Positions 1 to 7,811 of a stretch of 64,000 nucleotides of DNA are shown in pieces. A model generated the notes under the pieces. It did no database searches and had not been told where the DNA came from. It was given only the letters and a program-made list of their open reading frames with translations. The position numbers and the translations under genes were made by a program. Origin of the DNA: Undibacterium sp. KW1 (GTDB taxonomy: Bacteria; Pseudomonadota; Gammaproteobacteria; Burkholderiales; Burkholderiaceae_D). The DNA is taken from the NCBI RefSeq assembly GCF_009937955.1, contig NZ_AP018439.1, forward strand, positions 2,108,001 through 2,172,000, written 5' to 3'. The first letter of the stretch is position 1. Every line of letters starts with the position of its first letter.

Positions 1-149
1 TCACACGGATCGTAACCGACTAACAAGAACTCGTTTAGAAAATCTCTTGGAGGAAAAATCCCAGAGTTTTCTATTACGCCAAAAAAACCAAATAAGACCC
101 TTGAGTTTTCGGCTAGCACCCTTTGGGCTTCATTAACTGCGCTGGACAT
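1..149 (-). CDS. Partial hypothetical protein (N-terminal 49 residues)
   Basis: An open frame runs from an ATG at 149 leftward off the window edge without a stop. The ATG is the first start after an in-frame TGA a few codons upstream, which supports this start. The visible peptide begins MSSAVNEAQRVLAENSRVLF. I do not recognise a family. It is divergent to the small gene at 231 and shares its AT-rich composition. No clear ribosome binding site is visible, so it could be spurious. Confidence 0.4.
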   Translation of the reverse strand, partial: MSSAVNEAQRVLAENSRVLFGFFGVIENSGIFPPRDFLNEFLLVGYDPC

Positions 150-230
150 GGTTATTAGGTGTCAGATGTGTTTTAATTTTTCAATTTGGTCAATTATAGT
201 TGCAGTTACTCGTTAATAGGGGATAAAGAA

Positions 231-614
231 ATGTCTTCGGAAAATATCATCCCAGAAAAAGAAGTTTTGCTGGAAGGTACTTTTGTTGGATTTGATGGGC
301 GGGATCTGAAACCTTTTTTAATTGAAGGCGGGAAGGATGTCGAGGAAATATTGCTTTATAGTCGTGATGAACATATGGATGAACACTTTCGCAAAATCGG
401 AGGGAAAGTATTCAAGATTCTTGACGAGAATTTCGTAACAGTGCTTAAAAGCACGATGTTTCCCTTATGTGGCAATTGCTACTCGTATGTGAACAAAGCT
501 TCACTTAGAGGAATAGTCCGTCAAGAACATGAAGAAGCTGAATTTACGCTGGAAAAAATCTCAATGGCAAGAATCGTGGAAGATGAAGGGCGCGTGTTCG
601 ATCTTGAGCTGTAG
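231..614 (+). CDS. Hypothetical protein, 127 aa
   Basis: The frame is open from a TTG at 186, but I choose the ATG at 231 because AGGGGAT lies just upstream at a good distance. The product (MSSENIIPEKEVLLEGTFVG...) is acidic, soluble, with no signal peptide or membrane segment. It has two close cysteines (PLCGNCYSY) near residue 80. I do not recognise the family. It lies 58 bp before a SUKH-like immunity-type pseudogene in AT-rich DNA, so an accessory or immunity-type role is possible, but this is only inferred from position. Confidence 0.6.
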   Translation: MSSENIIPEKEVLLEGTFVGFDGRDLKPFLIEGGKDVEEILLYSRDEHMDEHFRKIGGKVFKILDENFVTVLKSTMFPLCGNCYSYVNKASLRGIVRQEHEEAEFTLEKISMARIVEDEGRVFDLEL

Positions 615-672
615 AAGTTTTTGCGATGTTTCGCCGTTTAAAAAATTAAAATGGTTTTAAGTATGGACAATT

Positions 673-1290
673 ATGTTTGAGAATTTTTCTATAGCATTCC
701 CTTCTGAGGGGAACGTAAAAAATACTACTGATGTACCTGGACTTGTTAAATTTGTAGAGACAGAGCTCTGTGCGCACGTACCAGTGGAAGTCATCGCTTT
801 TTGGGGCCGTGTCGGTGCAGGATACCTGGGAGACAGAGTTTTATATGTTTTCGGGGACTGCATAACTTCACAGCCAAGAGACTCATTTCAGGATTAGAAC
901 AAAAAAGACTTTTGGCGCGCCGTATATCCAACACCACAGCAGGGAGGGCCAATTTTTTTTGCAGAAACTTGCTTCGGTGATCAGTTGGGTTTCAGATGGG
1001 ATGGCGAACGTGTTGTGTATGTGCTTTTTTGTGTAGGCACCTTTGATGCTTTTACAGTTGCAGAGAATGGGACAGAGCTTTTTGACCACGTATTAAGCGA
1101 TAGATATGCCCTTTTGGATGAGCAACGCTTTGATGCAGCGATCAAAATGCTAGGTCCATTGAAAACTGGAATGCATTACGCCCCCATAGTGAGCCCAATG
1201 CTTGGCGGTTCTGGCGACCTTAGTAATTTATGCTTTGAGACGCCGAATGCCCATTTTCGAACGGCGATCGCCACTTACAATGCCAATTAG
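673..1290 (+). pseudogene. SUKH (SMI1/KNR4)-like protein interrupted by one amber codon
   Basis: Frame 1 is open from ATG 673 to TAG 1288-1290 (205 codons) except for a single TAG at 895-897 (codon 75). The reading before it (FWGRVGAGYLGDRVLYVFGD, ending SQPRDSFQD) and after it (NKKDFWRAVYPTPQQGG, then FAETCFGDQLGFRWDGE) is continuous and protein-like, so a TGG to TAG change is the simplest cause. The pattern resembles SUKH-superfamily proteins, many of which are immunity proteins against polymorphic toxins; that family call is from memory. An internal start at 985 could make a 101-residue C-terminal piece. A sequencing error is the main alternative. Confidence 0.65.
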
Positions 1291-1308
1291 ACGAGGCTAA
1301 CGATTTAG

Positions 1309-1327
1309 GCAGTTTTCAACTGCTTTT
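1309..1327 (+). terminator. Weak terminator after the SUKH-like pseudogene
   Basis: A 6-bp stem GCAGTT/AACTGC with a 3-nt loop is followed by TTTT, about 20 bp after the stop codon. The stem is short, so efficiency is doubtful. Confidence 0.35.
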
Positions 1328-1439
1328 AGATTCAGCTTTTTGATGAGCCCTTGTTTGTCTGGACGGTTTTGCGTTGCTTGCGAGGTGCGTAGGGTGGGTA
1401 CGGGTTAATCGCTGGCGATCTTAGAGTGAGTCCAAACAA

Positions 1440-1467
1440 AAAGCCCTTGGAATCATCCAAGGGCTTT
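1440..1467 (-). terminator. Intrinsic terminator of tRNA-Ser
   Basis: An 11-bp inverted repeat (AAAGCCCTTGG / CCAAGGGCTTT, 6-nt loop) lies just downstream of the minus-strand tRNA-Ser and is followed on that strand by further T residues. Confidence 0.8.
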
Positions 1468-1475
1468 CATATTCA

Positions 1476-1565
1476 TGGCGGAGAAGGGGGGATTCGAACC
1501 CCCGGTAGGGATAAACCTACGCACGCTTTCCAGGCGTGTGACTTAAACCACTCATCCACCTCTCC
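1476..1565 (-). tRNA. tRNA-Ser (anticodon GGA)
   Basis: The minus strand reads a 90-nt class II tRNA: acceptor GGAGAGG pairs with CTTCTCC, the anticodon loop CTGGAAA carries GGA, there is a long variable arm, the T-loop is GGTTCGAATCC, and CCA is encoded at 1476-1478. It decodes UCC/UCU. Its 3' end faces the AT-rich accessory DNA at the window start, the usual geometry for islands integrated at tRNA genes. Confidence 0.95.
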
Positions 1566-1672
1566 TGCTTTCGCTAAAACTTGCCGTAACAGCGAAGTCC
1601 GCTATTCTAGCAAAGCAAACTTCATTATGGAAGCTTTTTTCTTGGTTTTTGTAAATCTTGCTATGGATTAAG

Positions 1673-2137
1673 TCAGGCTCCCAGCCATGGCAGGTTGTTT
1701 TGGCACCAGCCGCCTACGGTTTTCCTGTGGCCTTGTTGGTCCTTGTCGCCTTCAAAACCTTGCAGGATGTCGTAGCAATTGTTGTAGCCGTTCTCTGTCG
1801 CCAGCTTGGCGCCGTGGCGTGAGCGTACGCCGGAGCGGCAGAGGAAGAGGATGACGCTGTCCTTGTCTGTCACGCTGGCTTGCAGTTGTGCGAGAAAGTC
1901 GGGGTTGGGTGTGCCGCCTGGGTAGAGGCTCCATTGCACGGCCAGGTGTTGGGCTTCGTTGATATTGACCCTGCCTACCCAGTCGCGCTCGGCATTGGTG
2001 CGCACATCAACGAGTAATATCTTGCTGTCATTTTGCAGCAGAATAAAGGCTTCCTGTGGGGTGACTGCGCCAGCGTAGGGCAGGGCCTGTTCCTGGCCGC
2101 GCTGGCGTGCTGCTTGCAGGGTTTGATCTGTGGACAT
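1673..2137 (-). CDS. Rhodanese-like domain protein
   Basis: A 154-aa single-domain rhodanese. The N-terminal half holds the typical LLVDVRTNAE segment (about 41-50), and the active-site loop CRSGVRS puts the persulfide-forming cysteine at Cys100. The C-terminus has the usual GF-G-D and GGWCQNNLPW segment. There is no signal peptide, so it is cytosolic. Rhodaneses transfer sulfane sulfur; the physiological acceptor cannot be told from sequence. A clear AAGGAAA ribosome binding site precedes ATG 2137. It follows the GGDEF/EAL gene by 60 bp on the same strand and may be cotranscribed with it, though no functional link is evident. Confidence 0.9.
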   Translation of the reverse strand: MSTDQTLQAARQRGQEQALPYAGAVTPQEAFILLQNDSKILLVDVRTNAERDWVGRVNINEAQHLAVQWSLYPGGTPNPDFLAQLQASVTDKDSVILFLCRSGVRSRHGAKLATENGYNNCYDILQGFEGDKDQQGHRKTVGGWCQNNLPWLGA

Positions 2138-2197
2138 GGTGTTTCCTTGATTGAAAATAGTGATTGCAAAAAAGGTAGTGCTGATGTGCCTGCTAGT

Positions 2198-5110
2198 TTA
2201 TATTAAATTGGCACTGGGTTTGCCATACAGATAACCTTGATAGGAAAGACAGCCCTGCTGAAGCAGGAAGTCGCGCTGGTCAGCAGTTTCCACGCCTTCG
2301 GCAATCACAGCCAGACCCAGGCTTTGGCCGAGGGCGATGATGGTTCTGGTGATGACTGCGTCATTGTTATTATTGAGGATGTCGCGTACAAAGGACTGGT
2401 CTATCTTGAGCTGGTCCAGCGGCAGGCGTTTGAGATAAGACAGAGATGAGTAGCCGGTGCCAAAGTCATCGAGTGAAAAGCCTACACCTCTGGCTTTGAG
2501 CTGGTTCATCTTGTCTATGGTTTCTTCTACATTATCGACGAGCAGGCTTTCGGTCAGTTCCAGTTTGAGTTTGCTGGCGTCGATCTGGTAGTGCCTGATG
2601 TTGTCGAGTACCAGTGAGACAAAGTCGTTTTGCCTGAATTGGCGTGCGCTGACATTGACGGCCAGGGTGCGGTTTTTTGTGTCGTCATTGTTTTGCCATT
2701 CTGCCAGTTTGGCGCAGGCGGTTTTTAATATCCATGCCCCCAGGCTGAGGATGAGGCCTGACTCTTCTGCCAGTGGAATGAAGTCTGACGGCGGTACCAG
2801 CCCCTTGTGGGGATGTTGCCAGCGTACCAGGGCTTCTGCGCCGGTGACCTGGCCTGTGCTGCTGACTTGTGGCTGGTAGTGCAGCACGAACTGTTCTTGC
2901 TGCAGGCCCTGGCGCATGTCTGCTTCCAGTGCTGCGCGGGTGTTGACGATGTCGAGCATGTCTTTGTCAAAGAAGCGGAAGTTATTGCCGCCACTGGACT
3001 TGGCCTCATACATGGCGACTTCTACCTGCTTGAGCAGTTCTTCGGCAGAGGTACTTTGTTTGTCAAACAGGGTGATACCTATACTGGCACTGCTGTGATA
3101 CTCACTGTGCTCTAAATCATAGGGGGCGCGCAGGTCAGCCAGGATTTTGGTGACGATCATTTGTACTTCTATCGCGGTTTCTCTGACGTTGTCGCTGAGT
3201 TCTTCGAGCAGCAAGACAAATTCATCGCCGCCGTAACGTGCCAGGGTATCGCCCTTGCGTATGCTGTGTGCGAGACGTTTTGCGGCAACTTGCAAGAGCA
3301 TGTCGCCTTTGCCGTGGCCACTGCTGTCATTGATGGTCTTGAAATTATCAAGGTCGAGGAATAGCACTGCTCCATACAGATTGCTGCGGCTCTTTGCGAG
3401 CAGGCTGTGTTGCAGCCGGTCTATCAGCAGGCGGCGGTTGGCCAGACCGGTTAAAGGATCATGGTAGGCCAGGTGTTCAAGCTTGGCTTCGGTGGCTTTT
3501 CTTTGGGTGATGTCGAGCATCGTGGCGACATAGTTGACAACCTTGCCGCTGGCATTTTTGACTGCAGTGATGGTCAGCCATTCTGGATAGACTTCGCCGT
3601 TTTTTCTGCGGTTCCAGATTTCGCCTTGCCAATAGGCGTTGGCGTCAAGCTGCTTGCCCATTTCTTCATAATAGCTGGCCCCATGCAGGCCAGACTTGAG
3701 CAAGCTGGTCTGTTTGCCGAGTGCTTCTTCGCGGCTATAGCCCGTGATGCGGGTAAATGCCTGGTTGACGCGCACGATACTGCGGCGCTCATCAGTAATG
3801 ACCATGCCTTCTTGTGCTTCAAAGGCGATGGCGGCGATGCGTAAGTCTTCTTCTACATGTTTGCGTTCGGTGATGTCTTGCACCGTACCCATGTGCCTGG
3901 CGCTCTGCGCATCATATTGTGAATGTAGCCAGCGCACTTCGCCGTCAATAATGATACGGTGTTCTATGCCTGCATCTTTGCCTGCTTGCACCTGGCTCCA
4001 AAAAATCTTCACCGCATGAATGTCGTCTGGATGGATGCGTTGCATGAGGCTGGCGCAATCGATTCTGCTGCCATTGGCGTAACCAAGTATGCGTCGTGCC
4101 TCGTCTGAATAGCGCCACTCTTCTGCATTATTGCCTATGCTCCAGTTGCCTGTTTTTGAAATAATCTGGGCATGGTGCAAGTCGGTTTCGCGCTGCGCCA
4201 ATTCTGCAGTTCTTTTGCTGACGATTTTTTTCAGGTTCTTTCTTTGTTCGCGTGCTTCAAGCAAGAGTTTTACCAGACAAGCCAACATGAAGCTAAACAA
4301 AAGCCCGACGCTGTTGTAGAGCAGTCGGGGTTTGTTCTGGATGATAGAATTTTTAGGTGTCAGCTCCAGTGTCCATTCTGCATTTGGTAATTTGATCGCA
4401 TAGCTGAGGTAATTCGTCGTTGCAAATCCGGCAGATTTTTCTATGACTTGCCTTGCGCGTGTATCTGGGTGAACGCGAGATAACTCATAGTCATAACCCC
4501 GTTCGCTTAGTTTTGATAAGCCGGTGTCGGCAAGCAGTGTCTTTAAATCAATGGCAGCCGAGATCAGGCCCCAGAATTGAGGCGCTTTGTTTGCGTCTAT
4601 GGGGTCCTCAAGATAGACGGGCAGGCGGGCTATGATGCCGGTGCTGCCATTGGTGAGGGGGAGTGGCCCCGCAAGTGTCAAGTGATGGCTGTCCTTGGCG
4701 AGTTGTGCTTCTGCTTTGCGTATGGGATCGGCCAGCAAGTCTATGCCCAGCCCTTTATTGCTCCATTCTACTGGCGCGACTTCGCTGGTGACGCCGTCTG
4801 GAGCAAGATACAAAGCGGCAATTTGTGGATGATACTGCAGTATCTTGTCGGCAAAACGTCCAAAGTGCCTGACCCTGCCATTGCCGTCGGCAACCATGGC
4901 AGCAAGCGCATAGCTTGCTGATAACGCGCTATACATATTGTTTTGCAGGTTGACCGCTTGTGAGCGCGCCAGATCGTATGCGAGCCGGCGTTCTTCCTGC
5001 TTTGAACCTTCGTCCAGTTTGACGATGATGGCGGCGCTTGCCAACATTGTCAGCGCAAAGGTGAGCAGGGCAAACAACATAGGTTTGCGTAGGTAAGGGT
5101 GAGGCGACAT
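2198..5110 (-). CDS. Membrane CHASE-like/PAS/PAS/GGDEF/EAL cyclic-di-GMP enzyme
   Basis: A cyclic-di-GMP signalling protein of 970 residues from ATG 5110; the frame stays open to a TTG at 5245, but that extension looks non-coding. In order: an N-terminal transmembrane helix (LFALLTFALTMLASAAI), a periplasmic CHASE-like sensor region, a second helix near 285, two PAS domains, a GGDEF domain with intact GGDEF at 627-631 and an RxxD inhibitory site (RKGD) five residues before it, and an EAL domain with EAL at 759-761, LELTESL and DDFGTGYSSLSYL. Both the cyclase and phosphodiesterase signatures look intact, so which activity dominates is unknown. The ligand of the sensor is unknown. Confidence 0.9.
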   Translation of the reverse strand: MSPHPYLRKPMLFALLTFALTMLASAAIIVKLDEGSKQEERRLAYDLARSQAVNLQNNMYSALSASYALAAMVADGNGRVRHFGRFADKILQYHPQIAALYLAPDGVTSEVAPVEWSNKGLGIDLLADPIRKAEAQLAKDSHHLTLAGPLPLTNGSTGIIARLPVYLEDPIDANKAPQFWGLISAAIDLKTLLADTGLSKLSERGYDYELSRVHPDTRARQVIEKSAGFATTNYLSYAIKLPNAEWTLELTPKNSIIQNKPRLLYNSVGLLFSFMLACLVKLLLEAREQRKNLKKIVSKRTAELAQRETDLHHAQIISKTGNWSIGNNAEEWRYSDEARRILGYANGSRIDCASLMQRIHPDDIHAVKIFWSQVQAGKDAGIEHRIIIDGEVRWLHSQYDAQSARHMGTVQDITERKHVEEDLRIAAIAFEAQEGMVITDERRSIVRVNQAFTRITGYSREEALGKQTSLLKSGLHGASYYEEMGKQLDANAYWQGEIWNRRKNGEVYPEWLTITAVKNASGKVVNYVATMLDITQRKATEAKLEHLAYHDPLTGLANRRLLIDRLQHSLLAKSRSNLYGAVLFLDLDNFKTINDSSGHGKGDMLLQVAAKRLAHSIRKGDTLARYGGDEFVLLLEELSDNVRETAIEVQMIVTKILADLRAPYDLEHSEYHSSASIGITLFDKQSTSAEELLKQVEVAMYEAKSSGGNNFRFFDKDMLDIVNTRAALEADMRQGLQQEQFVLHYQPQVSSTGQVTGAEALVRWQHPHKGLVPPSDFIPLAEESGLILSLGAWILKTACAKLAEWQNNDDTKNRTLAVNVSARQFRQNDFVSLVLDNIRHYQIDASKLKLELTESLLVDNVEETIDKMNQLKARGVGFSLDDFGTGYSSLSYLKRLPLDQLKIDQSFVRDILNNNNDAVITRTIIALGQSLGLAVIAEGVETADQRDFLLQQGCLSYQGYLYGKPSANLI

Positions 5111-5337
5111 AATGAGATTTGGGTGTGGGAGCGAACGCCCGTGCACTGGTTCATAACTGTTTAAGTTGCAGGCAGGGGCATCGCCGCCTGAAATACCATC
5201 ACAGTCTAAATGAGAGTGAGTCGCATATAGAGAAATACCAATCAATGTTGATTTTGGTCAATATTGCCAATTGAGTATTTCGCTTAATTGCTTCAATTGC
5301 AAGTGTTCAATAGGCGCGATGCAATCGACTCTTGGCT

Positions 5338-5423
5338 TGCACTAAAATAATGCAATTTGATTCGATGGACTTAAAATTGCACCAAAATAGTTATTTAAAT
5401 TTGTTTTGCGTTATTTTGGTGCG
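5338..5423 (+). promoter_or_regulatory. Three NtrC-type binding sites upstream of glnA
   Basis: Three 17-bp elements match the NtrC pattern TGCACCA-N3-TGGTGCA to varying degree: TGCACTAAAATAATGCA at 5338-5354 (nearly symmetric), TGCACCAAAATAGTTAT at 5378-5394 (strong left half) and TGCGTTATTTTGGTGCG at 5407-5423. They lie 107-192 bp ahead of the sigma54 promoter, the usual enhancer distance. The ntrB/ntrC genes lie downstream in the same region, supporting the call. Confidence 0.8.
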
Positions 5424-5442
5424 TTCATGGAGTTTGTATAAT
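5412..5442 (+). promoter_or_regulatory. Possible sigma70 promoter of glnA overlapping an NtrC site
   Basis: A perfect TATAAT at 5437-5442 is preceded, at a 17-bp spacing, by a poor -35 (TTTTGG) that lies inside the third NtrC-type site. This resembles the enterobacterial glnAp1 layout, where NtrC represses a weak sigma70 promoter. The -35 is weak, so the call rests mainly on the -10. Confidence 0.45.
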
Positions 5443-5529
5443 GCCAAGGTGCTGTGTTTTTGTCAGAGAAAACGCCACAAAAACAAGCATTTAACAAATT
5501 TAGAATTTATATATGACTGATCTGGATGA

Positions 5530-5545
5530 TGGCACGGTTTCTGCT
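5530..5545 (+). promoter_or_regulatory. Sigma54 promoter of glnA
   Basis: TGGCACGGTTTCTGCT matches the sigma54 consensus TGGCACG-N4-TTGCW closely, with GG and GC separated by exactly 10 bp. Transcription would start near 5556, giving a leader of about 140 nt before glnA. Together with the upstream NtrC-type sites this indicates nitrogen-limitation control. Confidence 0.85.
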
Positions 5546-5694
5546 ATTATCCCCACTGAGTTTAGCCGCCAAGCGAAAATGCTGTTGTAAGAACAATAAG
5601 GCAAGGTTTGTCTGTTGGTCAAAATTGCACATAACTGGCAGGCGCAGGGCTCGGCAATTTCCGAATTTATTTTTAGCTCTCAGAGGAGTTTCAC

Positions 5695-7110
5695 ATGGCA
5701 ATGACAGCCGCAGAAGTCTTGAAAATGGCGAAAGATAACGAAGTCAAATTCGTTGATTTTCGCTTTGCTGATACCCGAGGCAAAGAACAGCACGTAACTG
5801 TTCCAATTTCCCAGTTCGACATCGATAAATTCGAATCTGGCCACGCATTCGACGGCTCGTCCATCGCTGGCTGGAAAGGCATTGAAGCATCCGACATGTT
5901 GTTGATGCCTGATCCTAATACTGCCAACATTGATCCATTCTTCGAAGAAACCACATTGTTCATGCAATGTGACGTCATCGAGCCATCTGACGGCAAAGGT
6001 TACGACCGTGACCCACGTTCCATCGCGAAACGTGCTGAAGCTTATTTGAAATCCTCAGGCATTGGTGATACAGCTTACTTTGGCCCAGAACCAGAATTCT
6101 TCATTTTTGACAGCGTACGCTGGAAAGTGGACATGTCTGGCTGTTTCGTCAAGATTGATTCTGACGAAGCCTCCTGGACTACAGGCGAAAAACTGGAAGG
6201 CGGCAATACTGGCCACCGTCCAACGGTGAAAGGTGGTTACTTCCCGGTTCCTCCAGTTGACAGCTTCCAGGACATGCGCTCTGAAATGTGTCTGATCCTG
6301 GAATCCCTGGGTATCCCGGTTGAAGTGCATCACCATGAAGTGGCTGGCGCTGGTCAAAACGAAATCGGCACAAAGTTCTCTACCCTGGTAGAGCGCGCTG
6401 ACTGGACTCAAAACCTGAAATATGTGGTCTGGAATGTAGCCCACACGTATGGTAAGACAGCGACTTTCATGCCTAAACCTATCGTTGGCGACAACGGTTC
6501 TGGCATGCACGTGCATCAATCCATCTGGAAAGATGGCAAAAACCTGTTTGCTGGCGACGGCTATGCTGGTTTGTCTGATTTTGCCCTGTACTACATCGGC
6601 GGTATCATCAAGCATGCTAAAGCATTGAACGCGATCACTAATCCAGGTACCAACTCTTACAAACGTCTGGTTCCAGGTTATGAAGCTCCAGTGAAACTGG
6701 CTTACTCTGCACGTAACCGTTCTGCTTCCATCCGTATTCCTTACGTTGCCAATCCAAAAGGCCGTCGTATCGAAACACGTTTCCCTGATCCACTGGCGAA
6801 CCCATACCTGTGCTTCTCTGCACTGATGATGGCAGGTCTGGACGGCGTACAGAACAAGATCCATCCTGGCGAAGCTGCCAGCAAAGATCTGTACCATTTG
6901 CCACCAGAAGAAGATGCATTGATCCCAACAGTGTGTGCATCTCTGGAAGAAGCGCTGGATGCATTGAACAAAGACCGCGAGTTCCTGACACGCGGTGGCG
7001 TATTCAGCGACAGCATGATCGATGCTTACATTGATTTGAAAATGCAAGAAGTACAACGCTTCCGCATGACAACTCACCCTGTTGAATTCGATATGTATTA
7101 CTCTCTGTAA
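5695..7110 (+). CDS. glnA: Glutamine synthetase, type I
   Basis: Glutamine synthetase makes glutamine from glutamate, ammonia and ATP and is the entry point of ammonium assimilation; it forms a cytosolic dodecamer. The 471 residues are standard GSI-beta length. Visible signatures are the N-terminal [17 protein letters not shown] latch region, the ATP/metal segment GPEPEFF, NGSGMH-type residues ([11 protein letters not shown]), and the adenylylation motif [10 protein letters not shown] with Tyr400, so activity is probably controlled by GlnE adenylylation. AGAGGAG precedes the ATG. The gene has sigma54/NtrC control elements upstream and its own terminator at 7125. Confidence 0.98.
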   Translation: MAMTAAEVLKMAKDNEVKFVDFRFADTRGKEQHVTVPISQFDIDKFESGHAFDGSSIAGWKGIEASDMLLMPDPNTANIDPFFEETTLFMQCDVIEPSDGKGYDRDPRSIAKRAEAYLKSSGIGDTAYFGPEPEFFIFDSVRWKVDMSGCFVKIDSDEASWTTGEKLEGGNTGHRPTVKGGYFPVPPVDSFQDMRSEMCLILESLGIPVEVHHHEVAGAGQNEIGTKFSTLVERADWTQNLKYVVWNVAHTYGKTATFMPKPIVGDNGSGMHVHQSIWKDGKNLFAGDGYAGLSDFALYYIGGIIKHAKALNAITNPGTNSYKRLVPGYEAPVKLAYSARNRSASIRIPYVANPKGRRIETRFPDPLANPYLCFSALMMAGLDGVQNKIHPGEAASKDLYHLPPEEDALIPTVCASLEEALDALNKDREFLTRGGVFSDSMIDAYIDLKMQEVQRFRMTTHPVEFDMYYSL

Positions 7111-7124
7111 TCTGAGTAAAAACG

Positions 7125-7154
7125 CAAAAAAGCGGGGGTAACCCCGCTTTTTTT
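7125..7154 (+). terminator. Intrinsic terminator of glnA
   Basis: A 7-bp GC stem AGCGGGG/CCCCGCT (loop GTAA, 7131-7148), flanked by A-rich and T-rich tracts, lies 15-40 bp after the glnA stop. It should reduce read-through into the DUF4124 and ntrBC genes. Confidence 0.9.
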
Positions 7155-7237
7155 GTTACAAATGCTAATTTGTTCGTAATTGTGTTGCACGGCTGCATGA
7201 CATACACTTACAGTCTATCAATGAATATTGCTTATTT

Positions 7238-7726
7238 ATGAACCGACTCTTGTCAGGATTGCTTCTCTTTATTGGTGTGCACGCCTATGCGCATGCACAG
7301 GCTGAGGTGTATCTGTGCGTCGATGATAATGGCAAAAAAGAATACAAGAACACCGGCGCCGTCAAAGGTTGCAAGAAAGTGGATCTGCAAGGCCTGACCG
7401 TTTTGCCTGCACCTGTATTGCCAGCGCCTGCCAAAAAACCGCAAGGCAAACCCGCCAGCAGCCCTAGTGATTTCCCCAAGGTAGATGACAGTACGCAAAA
7501 AGCCAGGGATTCTGACCGCAAACAGATTTTGCAAGACGAATTGAAGACGGAAGAGCAAAAACTGGCGAATATCAAGAAAGAATACAATAATGGTGAGCCT
7601 GAGCGTCGTGGCGATGAAAGAAATTTCGCCAAATATCAGGAACGCACCAATTTGATGAAAGAAGACATCAGCCGCACCGAAAAAAACATAGAAGCACTGA
7701 AACGTGAAATTGCCAATGCAAAATAA
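7238..7726 (+). CDS. DUF4124-type periplasmic protein
   Basis: A 162-aa protein with an N-terminal signal peptide (about residues 1-22, ending AHAQA). A short DUF4124-like segment follows, in which the protein starts VYLCVDDNGKKEY and has a second cysteine in AVKGCKKV. Next come a proline/lysine-rich linker and a charged, probably coiled-coil C-terminal half (about 85-162). Function is unknown; DUF4124 proteins are common in betaproteobacteria and predicted to be envelope proteins. The gene sits between glnA and ntrB with terminators on both sides, so it may be an independent unit. Confidence 0.8.
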   Translation: MNRLLSGLLLFIGVHAYAHAQAEVYLCVDDNGKKEYKNTGAVKGCKKVDLQGLTVLPAPVLPAPAKKPQGKPASSPSDFPKVDDSTQKARDSDRKQILQDELKTEEQKLANIKKEYNNGEPERRGDERNFAKYQERTNLMKEDISRTEKNIEALKREIANAK

Positions 7727-7774
7727 GTTGCCAGTGTGAACGGCAAAAGTGCTTCCGGGCATGATGCTTGCGTA

Positions 7775-7800
7775 AAGGTCGCTCTATGCGGCCTTTTTTT
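7775..7800 (+). terminator. Intrinsic terminator after the DUF4124 gene
   Basis: Stem AAGGTCGC/GCGGCCTT (8 bp with one G-T pair, loop TCTAT) followed by a run of T residues. It lies only 12 bp before the ntrB start, so ntrBC may depend on read-through or an internal promoter. Confidence 0.75.
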
Positions 7801-7811
7801 ATGGACAAGTT

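Noticed and set aside
1386..1430. GCGTAGGGTGGGTACGGG string near tRNA-Ser
   Set aside because: It recalls a dispersed repeat seen in other genomes, but one copy here cannot show that, so it is not reported as a repeat.
6055..7077. 340-aa ORF antisense to glnA
   Set aside because: It lies entirely within the conserved glnA gene and its sequence has no protein-like features; it is a codon-bias shadow.
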